In this document: piece by piece, positions 33,001 to 45,292 of the stretch
How positions within the stretch are numbered: the first letter of the stretch is position 1
Layout: each line of letters starts with the position of its first letter
From: Ulota crispa
Taxonomy: Eukaryota > Streptophyta > Bryopsida > Orthotrichales > Orthotrichaceae
Reading direction: 5' to 3'
DNA: 64,000 nt
NCBI GenBank assembly: GCA_963920765.1
Contig: OY987242.1
Location: forward strand, 34,186,002-34,250,001
The notes under the pieces: model-generated
The model's database searches: none
Told to the model about the DNA's origin: nothing
What the model saw: only the letters and a program-made list of their open reading frames with translations
Program-made: the position numbers and the translations under genes

Positions 33001-33834
33001 CAGCACTGATTCTTTGAAACTTTACTTAGTTATCCAAGTTGCAAACATGCTGTTAAAGATGCCATTGAGAGATACCTTCCAAGCATATTGCGAAGCACTG
33101 ATTCTTTGAAATTGGGGATTGATATGTCTACCACACCCTTTCAATTATTCTACCACACCCCAGGGTAAATTTTAGATTTCTACCATTTAATAGTTGAATT
33201 TGAGAATTTGGAATTCAGATTTGGACTTAGAGACCTTGATTTTGTTTAGAACTATAAAAAAGAAAGAGGTTGTAATTGAACAACACCCAATGAAAAACCT
33301 TAGCTTGGGGAAAAGTATTACTTTTACTTTATTTATAAAAAAATAAGCTTTTTCATTGAGTGTTGTTCAATTAGAACCTACTTATGATTCTAGACTAAAT
33401 CACAGTCTCTAAGTCTAAATCTGAATTCCAAATTCTCAAATCCAACTATTTGATGGTAGAAATCTAAAATTTACCCCAGGATACGGTAGAATAGTTGAAA
33501 GGGTGTGGTAGACATATCAATCCCCTTTGAAATTTTACTTCGATAGTTATCCAAGTTGCGAACATGTTGTTAAAGATGCCAATGAGAGATACCTTACAAG
33601 CATATTGCGAAGCACTGATTCTTTGAATCTTTACTTCGATAGTTATCCAAGTTGCAAATATGCTATTATAGATGCCAATGAGAGATACCTTACAAGCATG
33701 TTGCGAAGTAGAGTTTCGATGCTGTCTCCTCAGGCAAGAATGTCATTCCTGGTTCTCGAAGATTATCCAGTCTATGATGACCAACTTAAACACAAGAGAT
33801 TTCTCTCACTTGAACTAGGTGTTCAGCTTTAAAA
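33001..33834 (+). pseudogene. Unrecognised coding-like sequence with 96-bp repeats
   Basis: Units of about 96 bp (92 in the first, which lacks CGAT and so shifts frame) contain TTATCCAAGTTGC, GATGCCAATGAGAGATACCT and GCACTGATTCTTTGAA. In frame they give 32-residue repeats such as DANERYLTSILRS and FDSYPSCEHVVKD, followed by MLSPQARMSFLVLEDYPVYD to a stop at 33832. A family D foldback (33114-33525) splits the first unit from the second. I do not recognise the family. The frameshift, the insertion and the lack of a start suggest a decayed exon cluster, possibly a duplicated domain. Confidence 0.35.
33114..33525. mobile_element. Family D foldback, 412 bp, with 9-bp TSD
   Basis: GGGGATTGATATGTC at the left and GACATATCAATCCCC at the right, perfectly inverted. 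TTTGAAATT precedes (33105-33113) and follows (33526-33534) the element. The host sequence is one of the 96-bp repeats, whose undisturbed copy reads ATTCTTTGAATCTTTACTTCG. Confidence 0.85.
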
Positions 33835-34508
33835 AGCATCAGTAGTGATAAGAATCAGCAGCCGGAAATGCTAACTCCACTCCGTCCCCTTTCACACCCA
33901 GTTGATTTGCCTTTGCCTCTTCCGCAGAAATTGAACTGGTTGAGAAGAGAAAATGGATCTCAACATCAGGTTTAATTCTAGGTTTACTAAGCTTACCTTC
34001 TATTACACAGATAAAAATGGCTTTTCAAAATTCTCACCCTGTTCTCCAGAATGAAAAATCAGTTCCCTCAGCAAAATAGCACAGTAACTTACATCGTACC
34101 AGTGCATTCTCTTGGTCACCAGATCTGGAAAGGTGCCACTCTGAGACGCTTGTGGAGACCGTGTGTCACCCCCTTTCACTTAATTAGGGCAAATAGACAC
34201 TTTGTTTGGCAACTTCGGAACACTGTTGTCCGAATTCCAATGCTTCTGCAACTTGAAAGAGCATGCTGACATTAAAATCTCAAAAAAGTCATTCGACGAT
34301 GAACGCTTCATGCTTGCCGATGTTTATTCCTGACATTCGTGAGCAGCTACCTTTGCAAAAACAACTTAAATTCTTTTACGCCAGTGTCAACACCTTTGGA
34401 AACATGAAGACACACCACTCACTAACCACCACTCCCTACAGCGAATCTCAAGCTTCGGATTCTTTCTTTCGGTTTCCATTTACAACTAAATTTTCTTAAC
34501 TTCTCGAG
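33835..34508. other. Spacer or decayed coding sequence
   Basis: Mixed composition with short open frames (for example 34051-34269) that match nothing I know. It sits between two duplicated coding-like blocks and may belong to the same decayed locus. Confidence 0.25.
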
Positions 34509-35170
34509 GACATTAAATCATGAGAGCACATCTCATGCAACATGTTTCCAAGTCACTACTACTTTGCCAATCCAGGTAGGCTTCTATCATAGCATTGCTT
34601 CCAGAACCTCCAGACGCAGATGTAGTTTCATTCTTTCTTATTCCTCAGAAATGCTAAACTAAACTAGTATACGGTGAGGTATGAACAAGATGAAGAAAGT
34701 GGCATTCAAAGAGTTACAAGATCTTGAACGACGATTAAATACCCAAACTTATGCCACAAAGAAGACGCTCCCTATAAGCTCCTGACATTTCCAAGAGAGA
34801 AATGGACTTTAACACAGTAAGAATCCTCCTCGGGGCAAGGAGATGATACTACTCCAGAGTCCAGAGCATTAAATTATTGAGAGTTCATCTCAAACAATAT
34901 GTTTCCAAGACACCACTACTTTGCCAATCCAGGTAGGCTTCTATCATAGAATTGCCTCCAGAACCTCCAGACGTAGATGTAGTTTCATTCTTTCAAATTC
35001 CTCAGGAACGCTCAGCTAAACTAGTATACGGTGAGGCATGAACAAGATGAAGAAAGCAGCATTTAAAGAGCTACAAGATTTTGAACGACGATTAAACACC
35101 GAAACTTACGTAACGATGAAGAGGCTCTCTAGAAGCTCCTGAGATTTCCAAGAGTGAAGCAGAATTTAAC
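34509..35170. repeat. About 357-bp tandem duplication with coding-like core
   Basis: Two copies start at about 34509 and 34866; both have ATGTTTCCAAG, AGAACCTCCAGACG and ACTAGTATACGGTGAGG. Each includes a short open frame, MNKMKKVAFKELQDLERRLN in the first and MNKMKKAAFKELQDFERRLN in the second. Differences fall partly at third positions. No family recognised. Confidence 0.6.
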
Positions 35171-35284
35171 TAAATAAAATGATACGCTGTTTCCTGATTT
35201 TGGACTAGTTAAGCTCCATTGTTGCTTGAAAATTGGCAAGTTAGAGAGTTGCAGCGAGATAATATATCGTCATTGCTACTTTCA

Positions 35285-35464
35285 AGAGACGGCGGGTCCA
35301 GTACTACCGCCAGCGGATGCGAAGACGGGGAGGAGTGTAGCGGAGACGAGCAAGAATGCTGCGACGAGCGCGGATGCGAAGGGGGTGCAGAGTCGTGAGA
35401 AGCAGGCGACGGCAAACCATGACTCCCACTCAGAAAGCACGGCTGATCCAGGCCTCTGTGAAGT
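35285..35464 (+). other. GC-rich exon-like island, unassigned
   Basis: Sharp GC rise between AT-rich flanks, beginning after TTTCAAG and ending at a GTAAAT donor-like site (35465). One frame reads ETAGPVLPPADAKTGRSVAE then KNAATSADAKG, Ala/Ser-rich and unrecognised. It could be a lost or alternative exon, or chance. Confidence 0.25.
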
Positions 35465-36506
35465 AAATATTACAAAATCCTGTCTTTCTCTCTTTGGTCC
35501 TTCACCAATGTTGCTAAATCTACCCAAAAAAATCTACCAAAAAGATTATATCACCGGTATTTAGAGTAAATTTTTTATCTACCTGATCATTTTACATCTA
35601 CACGTGAAAAAGGGGTCTTGATACTGCCACCCCCAATTTTTAATGGTTTTTGGGGACAACTTTTTAAGATTTAGAATTAAATATGTATCAAACTAAGTGA
35701 TTTTTGTTGGTGTTTTTCAAAATGATAAATTGTAATAAATTTTTTTGATAAGCGCATAAAAGGTTTTTTTGATAAGCGCATAAAAGGTTTGTCCCTCTTC
35801 TGCAAAGAAATTAGAATTTGTTTGTGTACATTACTTAAGGTTTCGCATCAATCAAGCAAAGACGTGAACTTTTTCCCCAAGAAGAAGAACTAACTAAAGT
35901 CATGGCATTGTTATGGTAAAAAAAGAGCACACTTTCGGAAAAATCTGAAAACTTTAAAGGGGGGACCAAACTTTGTTCCTAGTAGAGCATCTTTTCAGCA
36001 GAATGGGGTTTTGACGTCACCATTTCATGCCTTTGGCGGACCTGTCATTTTCCAAAGCTTTGTTCCCTTGCAAGTGTAGTAGTGGTGTGGGAGATATTTA
36101 GTACTTGACATCAAAGAAAAGTACTGCGTGTAGTTGCTATAACTGTTGCCCACTCTTCATCAAAATCTAGAGACACTAGTAAAAAAACAGGTTCTAAATG
36201 AGTAAGTGACCATGACTAAACCACATCTGCAATGATTATATAACAACTATAAAATGACTCAATTTCACTTGTATTGCTGCGATTTAGTCATTGTCACTTA
36301 GTCATCTAGGACTTATTTTTTTATCACTCTAGAGTGATCCAAAATAACAAGCAAGGCAATGTAGTGCCCCAGCAAAATATCAAAATTTTGATGAACTTGA
36401 AAGTTGAGAAGCTGGTTTAGAGGTTTGCAATGAGAGCTGTAAGGAGCAATTCAAGGTACCATTGGAGATGGTCTTAAAAAACAACAATTTTCTTAAGCAT
36501 ATTAGT
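35465..36506. other. Spacer, nothing recognised
   Basis: AT-rich. A 24-bp phrase (TTTTTTGATAAGCGCATAAAAGG) is duplicated at about 35745 and 35765. No gene. Confidence 0.4.
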
Positions 36507-36780
36507 AAACACACCATATTTGTTAGTTTGGGAAAAACAGGTATCCCACTTTGTACTCCACCTTAAACCCAAAAAGTTACTGTAAACCAGATGCAAAGGT
36601 ATCAAATTTAGTCTAAGCCACTAAAATTTTTTCCCTTGCAAATTTCTCCTCTTAGGTGAGGACTTGTGTACAAAAAGAAACGCTGAGCTCAGTTTTAGGA
36701 GGCCACCTAAAACCTTCATATCAAAATTTGAAAGTCCCAAAATGTACCGTTTTTCCTAAATTAACGAATATGGAGTTTAA
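36507..36780. mobile_element. Family F element
   Basis: AAACACACCATATTTGTTAG...GGGAAAAACAGG at the left; CCGTTTTTCCTAAATTAACG then AATATGG at the right, inverted. A copy in the other orientation is nested in the family A element at 42541-43614. Confidence 0.65.
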
Positions 36781-38392
36781 AACATTAAGTCCATTGTTGA
36801 GACAGGGAATTGTAGTTCCCGAATTCTTGTCATTGCCTGGTAGACCTTGAGTTGGGGTGTCAAACAGACACATTCTTAGACTTAGGTCTTCCTCCAAAAG
36901 GGTCAGATCTTTTCCTTATTTGGACTTCCATGTACTGCGTTAAGCTTGTAACGCTTTGTGCTTGTCCAAGCCCTGGCTTGCGTCCAAACTGGTACAACCA
37001 AGATGGAAGGGCAAAGTACATAGATCATGCTACAGTGTGGAAGGGAATTGTTGTATTCACATCTGATGGTGCAAACTTCTGCTATTGCTGTTGCATTGTG
37101 TGCGTAGTAAGCAATGAGGTGGCAGTAAGTTGCCATTCTTGTCTCTTGGTTGCCCTGAATTCCTTAGGTTCATAGCCAGGTTTGTCCGGAATCAAAATCA
37201 TAACTTTCTTGGTATCCGCGTCATTTAGGACTTACAACCACTGACGAGATTCCCAGTGTCACTGTTGTTTTTTTCAGAATACATGATATGTTGCTATAGT
37301 AGTGTTCCTGAGGCCATCCTAATGGCCACTCCAAAGCACTGTCCGGAGAGATTTTGAGCTTCCTCGGTAAAAATCCTATATTTCTCATTTTGAACCAGTT
37401 TTTTTAGTGTGTGCACCGGACATTGTCCATGTACTTATTCTATAAGTAGAAATTTCTTGAAAATCTAACCCGAATATATTCGGTTTACTCAAATTTCAAC
37501 TGGTTTTGTTGATGTTTTATTTGGTTGAATTTTTATTGTTCTTTTGGATCTCCCCGCATAGTGCTCCAAAGCTTATGTAGGTGAGATCATAGGAGTCACA
37601 TGAAGCTGCATAACAAATGTGCATGAAGCCTTCAAGTTCATGTTCATTACATTAACACATACACTAGTACAAAGAACATGTCCACAATGATTGTGAACTT
37701 TGTTCAAAATTATTTGTGAACGAGTATGTGGTGGATAATTATTTCAGTCTTGTGGACACTGTTTCCCCTAGTGCACGCCATTGAAATGTGAAGGCCTGAA
37801 GTTTGTAGTTGAGGAATTTTGAACTGTCTCGTGGTTTCTTTTAACCCCTGAGCTATTTGAATGTACTCTTTGAACTACAAATTTGAACTACTGAAATAGT
37901 AGCGTTGAAAAGTTCTGGAGTTCTGTGCATTACAACGTTGGAAAATGATACAAGGAAATACGACCACATGGATAGGTAAACGTTTTTAAGCACATTTTTA
38001 AGAGTTTCTTTAACAAGAGACTTGTTTACATTGATTCACTGCTCACTATTTCAATGCCTGGTGTAAACGAGGTTCACGTTGACATGTTCATACTCACCAA
38101 CTACCACGTACTGCGCACTCCACTCTTACCCTCATGCTGTACTTTTGACATACAATCCAAATCTCAAACGTATCCCTCCTCTACAGAAGAAGCCCAGAGT
38201 TGTTACATGGACAATAATGCACATGCCTTGATAAAAGCTTCACTGCAGTCAAACCTACCCTTGGGACCTGACATGGCCAATGTGCGGGGAGCTTTGGAGC
38301 TTTCTTGGTAAAAATCCTACGTTTCTCATTTTCAACTAGTTTTATTAATGCATGCATCAGTTATTGCTTGTATACTTAAACTATAATCAAAT
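36781..38392. other. Spacer, nothing recognised
   Basis: Contains short open frames (for example 36852-37175, 38054-38311) without recognisable domains. ATCCTATATTTCTCATTTTGAAC-like phrases near 37373 and 38312 hint at an old duplication. No gene called. Confidence 0.35.
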
Positions 38393-38702
38393 TGGAAAAT
38401 TTCATGGATACCCTTGAAGTTTGCCATATTTTCATAGGTATCCTTACTTTTTCAGAAAGTTCACAAATTCTATTGGACCAAAATCTTCAGGCGTTTGTTT
38501 TGTTGTGCATGTCACTTCCTTCTCCCTTTGTGCGCACAATGCTTCTTTTTTGTTATGCTTATGCACAAAGGAAGAATGGAAGTGACATGCACAACAAAAC
38601 AAACACCTGAAGATATTGATCCAAGGATGTTTGTGAAATTTCTGAAAAAGCGGGTATTCATGAAAATATGACAAACTTTAGGGATTTCCATGAAATTTTC
38701 CC
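38393..38702. mobile_element. Family E foldback, 310 bp
   Basis: GGAAAATTTCATGGATACCC at the left and GGGATTTCCATGAAATTTTCC at the right. The inner arms also pair (GTTTGTTTTGTTGTGCATGT with ACATGCACAACAAAACAAAC). It retains the uninterrupted sequence CAAACTTTAGGG at about 38673, the empty-site counterpart of the insertion at 46903-47519. Confidence 0.75.
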
Positions 38703-39194
38703 TAATTAATATGTTTTGCACCGTTTCACCACATGTTTTATTCCTCTCTCTATTGTTAATGTTGTTAATCTTGTCTAGCTTGTTCCTTTTCCTTTCCTTT
38801 TCTTCTCCCTCCCCTCAAATTTTTGGTGACCTTTCACTTTCACCCTCCCTTCCCTTGCCTTTTCCTCTCCCTCCTCCTCTGTGATAGAAAATTTCAAATT
38901 TGTGACGATAAAGAAATTTTTTTGTGACAAACGGACAGTTGATGTTTCATAATAGAGATTAGGCATTTCCCAAAAAATTAGCATCGGGCTATTTGGTCAA
39001 TACAGTAGACCCCACGTTAGAGCAACGGGTTTGCTTAGTGATTTCCTTGTGATTCGAGACTTCTCTTCAACTCAGAGTTCAGTTTGTTCCATTACAGTGC
39101 AAGAAATTGTTCATTTTTTCCCCGGCCATTACATGAAAAACAATATGTTATCCTTTTCAAAAAGGAAATTGTTAGTGGTATTTTGGCAATATTG

Positions 39195-39520
39195 AGGCTT
39201 GGTTCAGACTACCGAAAGGATGAAGTAGCTAAACTGGCACCTTTGTTGGTGGTTTGTCTAATAGAAACTTTTCAATGTAATCCTGCTTCATCCAAGAGTG
39301 TGTCTCTCTTGGACAAGTTTGATATCACCTTGGAGCATGCCCCAAATCTTCACCGCTGCCGTGGCTATAAAGGAGGTCCAAGGCTAGTCCTGAAGCTGGT
39401 AAAGTTGAATGTAAAGGTACCAGACAAACTTGCAGTCTAAACCCAGCAGGAGAGAAAAACCAAATTTCAATCAATCACGTTCAAGAAATTTTCAGCCGGC
39501 CGCTAGTCTGAACCAAGCCT
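39195..39520. mobile_element. MITE with AGGCTTGGTTCAGACTA termini, 326 bp
   Basis: AGGCTTGGTTCAGACTAC at the left and TAGTCTGAACCAAGCCT at the right, a 17-bp inverted repeat. A 118-codon frame partly overlaps it (39084-39440) and is not a gene. Target-site duplication unclear; superfamily not assigned. Confidence 0.7.
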
Positions 39521-39744
39521 GACTATGATTCAACGTCTGCCTTTGTACTTTATTGTACATTAGTGGACATAGGTTGCAAAAGGGTTGCTACATCATCGGT
39601 GTCATTTTCAAATGGCCCTTCGTTAGGAAGTCCATGCTGGCATCCTTCCATAGTTGGCATTCAAAATAGCTGCCAGTGCCAGGCCTATTAGGGGTTGGCT
39701 TCAAATTTCCCAACCCATTGACTGGTCAATGGTTTTTGCTTTGA

Positions 39745-40025
39745 TTGAACACTCCTGTCACTCCACTCTTAGTGAATGATCAACCCAAGACAGGGAATGG
39801 TACTGTAACTTCATTTCCCTTGGTGGAGCTAGTTATGTGGGAGAATGAGTTATTTTTAGGGCTTCAATGCAACCAGAGCAATGCATAATTAGGAGATGGT
39901 AACTATGTCTTGTATCAAAATGACCTCCTGAGATGGTACATTTGCTCGTTTCTTGTGTTCTAGAATTTTCACTGCATTTGTTGCTAGAATGACACTTTGC
40001 TTGCAATAGCTTGCAACTCCTTGGC
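39745..40025. repeat. Dispersed repeat, SINE-like candidate, copy 1
   Basis: Matches 49165-49455 in order: CCAAGACAGGGAATGG, GTGGGAGAATGAG, TTTTAGGGCTTCAATGCAAC, CTCGTTTCT, TTGCTTGCA. See the second copy for the tRNA-like head. Confidence 0.5.
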
Positions 40026-40353
40026 AACATTTTGCAATAATTATTGAAAATTTGACAGCTTTTTTTTCTGCTTGATTTGCCCTTTGCTTTGTGAAAATCT
40101 GCCAAAAAAAAGCCAGCCTAGCAAAGAAAGAAATTTTCTTCGCTGAGCGCTGCGCTTTGAAGCGCTTTACTAATAGGCCTTCCTAAGATATCTATAACTC
40201 TTGCAAGTGTCTTATCTTGTGCCTACATTTGCAATGGGAATTGCGTCAAGATTGGGAGGATCCATCCGGTGAAAGGGATTGCTAACTTACAAGACAAAGA
40301 GCAATAGAAGAGTAGCCAATTCCCAATCCTAAACCCGGTGTATGGACTAAAGA

Positions 40354-40658
40354 TGCCCTTAGGGGAGTTTTATATCACACTATGTCCCATGTCCCAAGTC
40401 CCAATGCATTGCATTTTGCTTACATGACAATACATTTTAAAAGTTTTGACATCAAAGAATGTGGTACTTCACATAAGGACTAGGCTAACCATTTTGCTAT
40501 ACCCAACTTTCAACCCAAGTCCCACTAGCATTTTTGCATTAAATACTTGTGAGTATCTTTAGTATTTATTTTTGTTCTCAATAATCCAACTAAACTACAA
40601 TTTTATGTTGAGGTGGGACTTGGAAAGATAGAATGTGGAACATATTGTGAATTGCCCT
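40354..40658. mobile_element. Family H element
   Basis: GCCCTTAGGGGAGTTTTATA...CACACTATGTCCC at the left; GGAACATATTGTGAATTGCCC at the right, imperfectly inverted. The interior shares TTGCTTACATGACA and CAAGTCCCACTA with the element at 18379-18749. Confidence 0.5.
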
Positions 40659-41277
40659 TTGTACACACATAAACATGACTTTGCGCCAAACAAACATGTC
40701 AAAAAGCTTCACTGTACCATCTATTTTTATGACACAATTTTCATGACAGATACATATGTTGGGTGCAAAATAACCCATTTTTTGTTTATTAAGTTAGATG
40801 GTAGCATGGTGTCTTTGAAATTCATGAAATTTTTGAAATTAAATGGATTTCGTATGAGTAATGTTTTTTTGGAAAGAACATTGTTCACAAAGAAGATTTC
40901 TAAAACTTCTTTTACATCCCTCCTTCTGAATTTACAAGCTTGGTGTAAGTCTTATCCCCATGCAACTCACCTCCTAGTCAATATTTCAACCCTAGATAAT
41001 CTCAAAATATTTTGAATCTAACGCTCTTTCCAAGAAAAATGCTTTATGATGTTTCCGAACCAAAGTACCTATGGTACAAAATCTTTACAACAAATTATTA
41101 ACAACAATCAACTCTAATGTTGGATTCTGTAGTTTACCACTTTAAAATTGAATCAACCACTATCAAACTAATTGTAGAATTTTGTGACCTTATAGACAAG
41201 TCTTAAAAAGAGTATAGTTTTTAAACCTATTTTTCCTTTTAAATGTGGTTATGAATCTTTACATTATGTATGGTGAT
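40659..41277. other. Spacer, nothing recognised
   Basis: AT-rich; the 126-codon frame 40635-41015 overlaps the family H element and has no recognisable domain. Confidence 0.4.
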
Positions 41278-42175
41278 TTAACCCCTTAATGCCTGGTGCA
41301 CCAAATTTGGGTGTTTAGGAAATTGTGAGAGCTTGTTGAAGGCAAATATTCAAATCTTAAATTATTATTTTTTGGAGAAGCTATGGTCTAAAGTTAGATG
41401 CAATGTTCAATTCAGATATTCTTCATTCCACATTCCAATTGTTTTTGGTGGAAGCTAAACTACAAGCATGCTTATGGTGAATTAAAAAGTGTCATGAATA
41501 GTGTCACTAAAGAGCTATGACAAGTTGTCACATTGGAAATACAAGTAACAATTTGAGAATAAAGTCATGATTTCCCTTGGGCACTTCTTCGGGCAATGAG
41601 GGCTCTATTACTAAAATTTTATCATTTAACAAAATCCAAAAGTATTTTTGCACTAATTTCACTTAGCATATATTTATTTTACAAATTATACTTCATTCAC
41701 TATTGAATTCTCTTTCATCCAGAATGAATTTTGATTAATGGTTATAGATAAAAAAAAATTTGTATTAAGTGAGAGGGGCTAGTAGCCGTCTTTGATAGTT
41801 GCATTGCATGCTCAATTGCAAAATTACGATCACGGATTTGGAAAGGAAATTACTAGTTTTGAAGCAACAACAATAAACATTAAATCATTTTAAGTGGTTG
41901 TTTCCCATTTATGTACCCAAAGTTTACCATTTTGCATAACAATTTTTGGATGGCTCCAAAAAACAAAAAAAAATTGTACATGTTATTTAATCACATATAT
42001 CTTAAAATCCATAAGTCTTTTCTTGAGTTTTTTTGGGCAACATCTAGAAGCATTGAATTTCAAGATTCTACGATTACAATGTTTTGTCAATCTTTGAAAA
42101 TAATATTACAACAAAAATTCAAAACTGACTTCCAAAAACAAAACAAATAGGTACCCTCAGGCATTTAGGGGTTAA
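41278..42175. mobile_element. Family A element, 898 bp
   Basis: TTAACCCCTTAATGCCTGG at the left and CCCTCAGGCATTTAGGGGTTAA at the right: inverted CCCCTWAATGCCTG inside TTAA. The interior is AT-rich with no transposase. Confidence 0.75.
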
Positions 42176-42540
42176 GGAGGTCCGAGGTGCAGTCCTGGAC
42201 AGATTTCTCATTTTTTTTTTTTTATGGTTTATGTAATCAACACATGCTACTCATATTTTTCAGTACGGGGTGACAACATGCTGTCCTCCCAAATAATTGT
42301 AATAAAAGTTTGGAGAATTTCAGTTATTGATGAATGCCATGATAATAAGTGATGTTCAACCTCTGGTACAATCTTACACTGTCCTGGCGTCCCCCCAAGC
42401 CACTTTACTCTAGGATTGAAGGACAAATTTAAAGTCCAAGGAGGTCTCAATTCTGGCCTCTCATTAGTTGAATTTTGGAAACCTATTTTAGTCCAAGTTA
42501 AAATTCTCAAAGAAGGATTTTAAGGTGCAAATGTCAAGGT

Positions 42541-43614
42541 TTAACCCCTAAGCGTCCAAAGAGCGCAATGTGGCCAAAGGGGGTGCTTAGAGGTGTGAAA
42601 GTAGATAAAAGAGGCAAATTGAGTTCAAATTTTGGTCTGCTACTCAAGTGCAAATGGAGTTGTTAGTTCAAAAAGATTTTCTGATTTGCTTGTTGTTCCT
42701 TGAAGCGCCTGCTTTGCTCTAAATTCTACAAGGAACATGGAGAATATTTTATTTTTTTAACAATTAGGAAAAGAATGTCTTTGGGCAATCAAAGGGACCG
42801 GCTTAGAGAGTGAATGGGACGGATGCTTCCATGTCGTGTATTGTACAAGGGAGAAGTTTGGTGATGTTTCACTTTTTTTTTTCTTGATTAGGGCAAGGTT
42901 TTTGTAGCTCTAAAGTGAGGAGTTAATGGAATCTAATTACTTTGAGTGACCATATCTTTTGGAGGTTTTTTCCATTAAAGGAGTTTTTTTTTTCCATTAA
43001 AGGAGTTTTTTTTTCCATCAAGTACATCTAGACACAATATCATGGGATCATCCATTAGGTAAATCTTTTTTTTGGGAAAAAAATTGTATCAAAATCCAAA
43101 ATCCATATTGTGAACTATTGCTCAAATTGGCAAAGATGATGTTCTCAGCAGTGGGGATTTTGCAAATTTACTTGGATTTGAAATTAGATTGAACACCATA
43201 TTTGTTAATTTGGGAAAAACGGTACATTTTGGGACTTTCAAATTTTGAAGTGAAAGTTTTAGGTGACCACCTAAAATCTTCCTCATCGTTTTTTTTTGTA
43301 CACATGTCCTCACCTAAGAGGAGGAATTTGCAAGGGAAAAATTCTTAGTGGCTCAAAATAAATATGATACCTTTGAATTTAGTTTAAGGTAACTTTTGGG
43401 GTTTAAGGTGGAGTACAAAGTGGGACACCTGTTTTTCCCAAATTAATGAATATGGTGTTATTGGTTCTAAACATCTGCTTTATAGTTGGGCATAGAATGA
43501 CCAGTTCAGATTATGTGATTACTTCTTCAACTTTTTAAAGACTTAGAAAATGTGTTGAAGGTTCCATGTTGGAGTAATGCAAAATTTTCTTAGCAAGATG
43601 CTTCTAGGGGTTAA
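42541..43614. mobile_element. Family A element, 1074 bp, carrying a nested family F element
   Basis: TTAACCCCTAAGCGTCC at the left and GATGCTTCTAGGGGTTAA at the right. Contains the family F copy 43192-43459 (AACACCATATTTGTTAATTT at the left, AAATTAATGAATATGGTGTT at the right), so about 270 bp is a later insertion. Confidence 0.65.
43192..43459. mobile_element. Family F element nested in a family A element
   Basis: Inverted ends AACACCATATTTGTTAATTT and AAATTAATGAATATGGTGTT. Reverse orientation relative to 36507-36780; both contain GGACTTTCAAATTTT or its complement and a CCTCACCTAAGAGGAG core. A further fragment lies at about 44636-44740. Confidence 0.7.
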
Positions 43615-44740
43615 TAAGTGCTAACTTAGTTTACATTAGGAGTCAAGGCCATGAAAACTTGAAGACATTTCAATCAAACTTTTCAGCCCATATGACCTCA
43701 AGAATGGGGTGAAGCACCATTGTAATATTAATGTAATAAGGGAAATTGCCTTGTGTGTAAAGGCCTTGAGGCCAAAAAGTTGAGGGAGGTAGAGCAAATC
43801 TTAACAATTTCAAGAGAAAAGGGATAAAAAGATATCAAATAAAATTGTTGATATTTTTATTCCATTCTAGGGTGTTGACTATTTCAATGGAATGTGTTTT
43901 TATTGAATTATATTTTGGTAAGATTTGACAATGGCCTTGGAGCTAAGAATTGGCTTTTTCTTTTAAAAACACCCAATTTCTAAAGTTGAGGGCCTTGGAG
44001 TCTTGAACATCCTAAGAGTGCAAAGCTATTTTATTGCCTTTGGGTCTAGTCATTTTTTGTTCCAAAATTTATATGCTTCTTTTTGTAACAAAGTCACAAG
44101 AGCTAAAGTTGCAAGGACTTTATTCAGAGTTTTTTCTTTCATCCCTAAGTGAATCAGTGTCCACTAGGTGGACTTTGAATGTTTTTAAATGAGGATTGTG
44201 ACTGTATGAAAAGGGCATAGTGCATCCAAGAGTACTTAGAAAATAATTATCGTTTGTTCGTTAACTCTCTGACTAGTTTGATCATTGGACGTTTTAAGAC
44301 TTTTACGGAAACTTATGAATCAATTCATGTAGGGATGGAAAAAAAGAAAACATTTAGAAATGAAGATCTTGTTTCTAGAGTCTTCTTAAGCCTTAATTTA
44401 CTTCGCTTTGAAAGCTTTAAACGCAATATTTGTTAATTTGCGAATTAGTGAACATTTTGGGAATTTTGGCTCTTCAGTTTTTGTAAGGTGTGGACTTGAT
44501 TTTTTTCCAATGAAATTATATATATATATATTCTGGAAATATGCACTTTATTACCAAAAAAGTCAAGATTGGGATCTATTTGTTCCACAAAATAACCATA
44601 CTCCTAAATTTTTTGACAGAAAGTTCAATAACAAGGTTTAAGGTGACCTCCTTAAACCTCCCTAAACCTCTCTAGTTTTAAGGTGAAGTACAGCTTAGGA
44701 ATCTTGTTTTCCCAAATGAACAAATATTGCGTTTTTAGAT
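43615..44740. other. Spacer with a family F fragment
   Basis: AT-rich. A degraded family F piece at 44636-44740 ends AAACAAATATTGCG-like sequence. No gene. Confidence 0.4.
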
Positions 44741-44895
44741 CTAAGGTAGGAGCACCCATAAGCGTCAGTGTCCTCATAACTGTCACCTCTGAAATCTTGG
44801 AAAATCTGTGGAAGTGAATAGATGTAATGACAAGGATGTACAACATGTGAACATGAAATTAAAAGTGGTTATGGGTACAATGCCAGTTTGCTCTA
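44741..44895. mobile_element. Family C element, 3' truncated
   Basis: CTAAGGTAGGAGCACCCATA...GCGTCAGTGTCC, AACTGTCACCTCTGAAATCT, TGTACAACATGTGAACATGA. Similarity stops after GCCAGTTTGCTC; the right terminus is missing. Confidence 0.65.
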
Positions 44896-45004
44896 GATGC
44901 CAAATGTAACACAATTCTTTTCATAAATTTTTTAAGCATGATTGGATTCATTGGTGATGGATTTTTAAAGTTTTCTATAATGAGCACCTATTTGTGACTT
45001 GTAG

Positions 45005-45199
45005 GTCTTCCATGAACCATTCTCTTGCAACTTATAAAGAAGTGAGGTGAAATTGAGGAATATGATTGGCTTTTGCAAATAGAATGCACATTCTCTTCTA
45101 TGACTAAAAAGTTCCATTCAAAGACCACTTCATATCCATTCTTGAGCTACTTATAGGGACTCTTTATATGAGAGGTTGCAATTCAAGCATACTACCTTA
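45005..45199. mobile_element. Fragment of the AAGGTAGTATGC element
   Basis: Reverse-complement match to parts of 56537-56943 (GATTGGCTTTTGCAA; AACCATTCTCTTGCAAC) and ends CAAGCATACTACCTTA. The left end was not found. Confidence 0.5.
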
Positions 45200-45292
45200 G
45201 TACTGCCATTGCTTATAGGGAGATTTTATGGATACCCCTCAAGTTTACCATATTTGTAGAGATACCCCTGATTTTTCAGAAATTGCACAAAT

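Noticed and set aside
39084..39440. 118-codon + strand reading frame
   Set aside because: Its second half lies inside an inverted-terminal-repeat element (39195-39520); no recognisable domain and no splice context.
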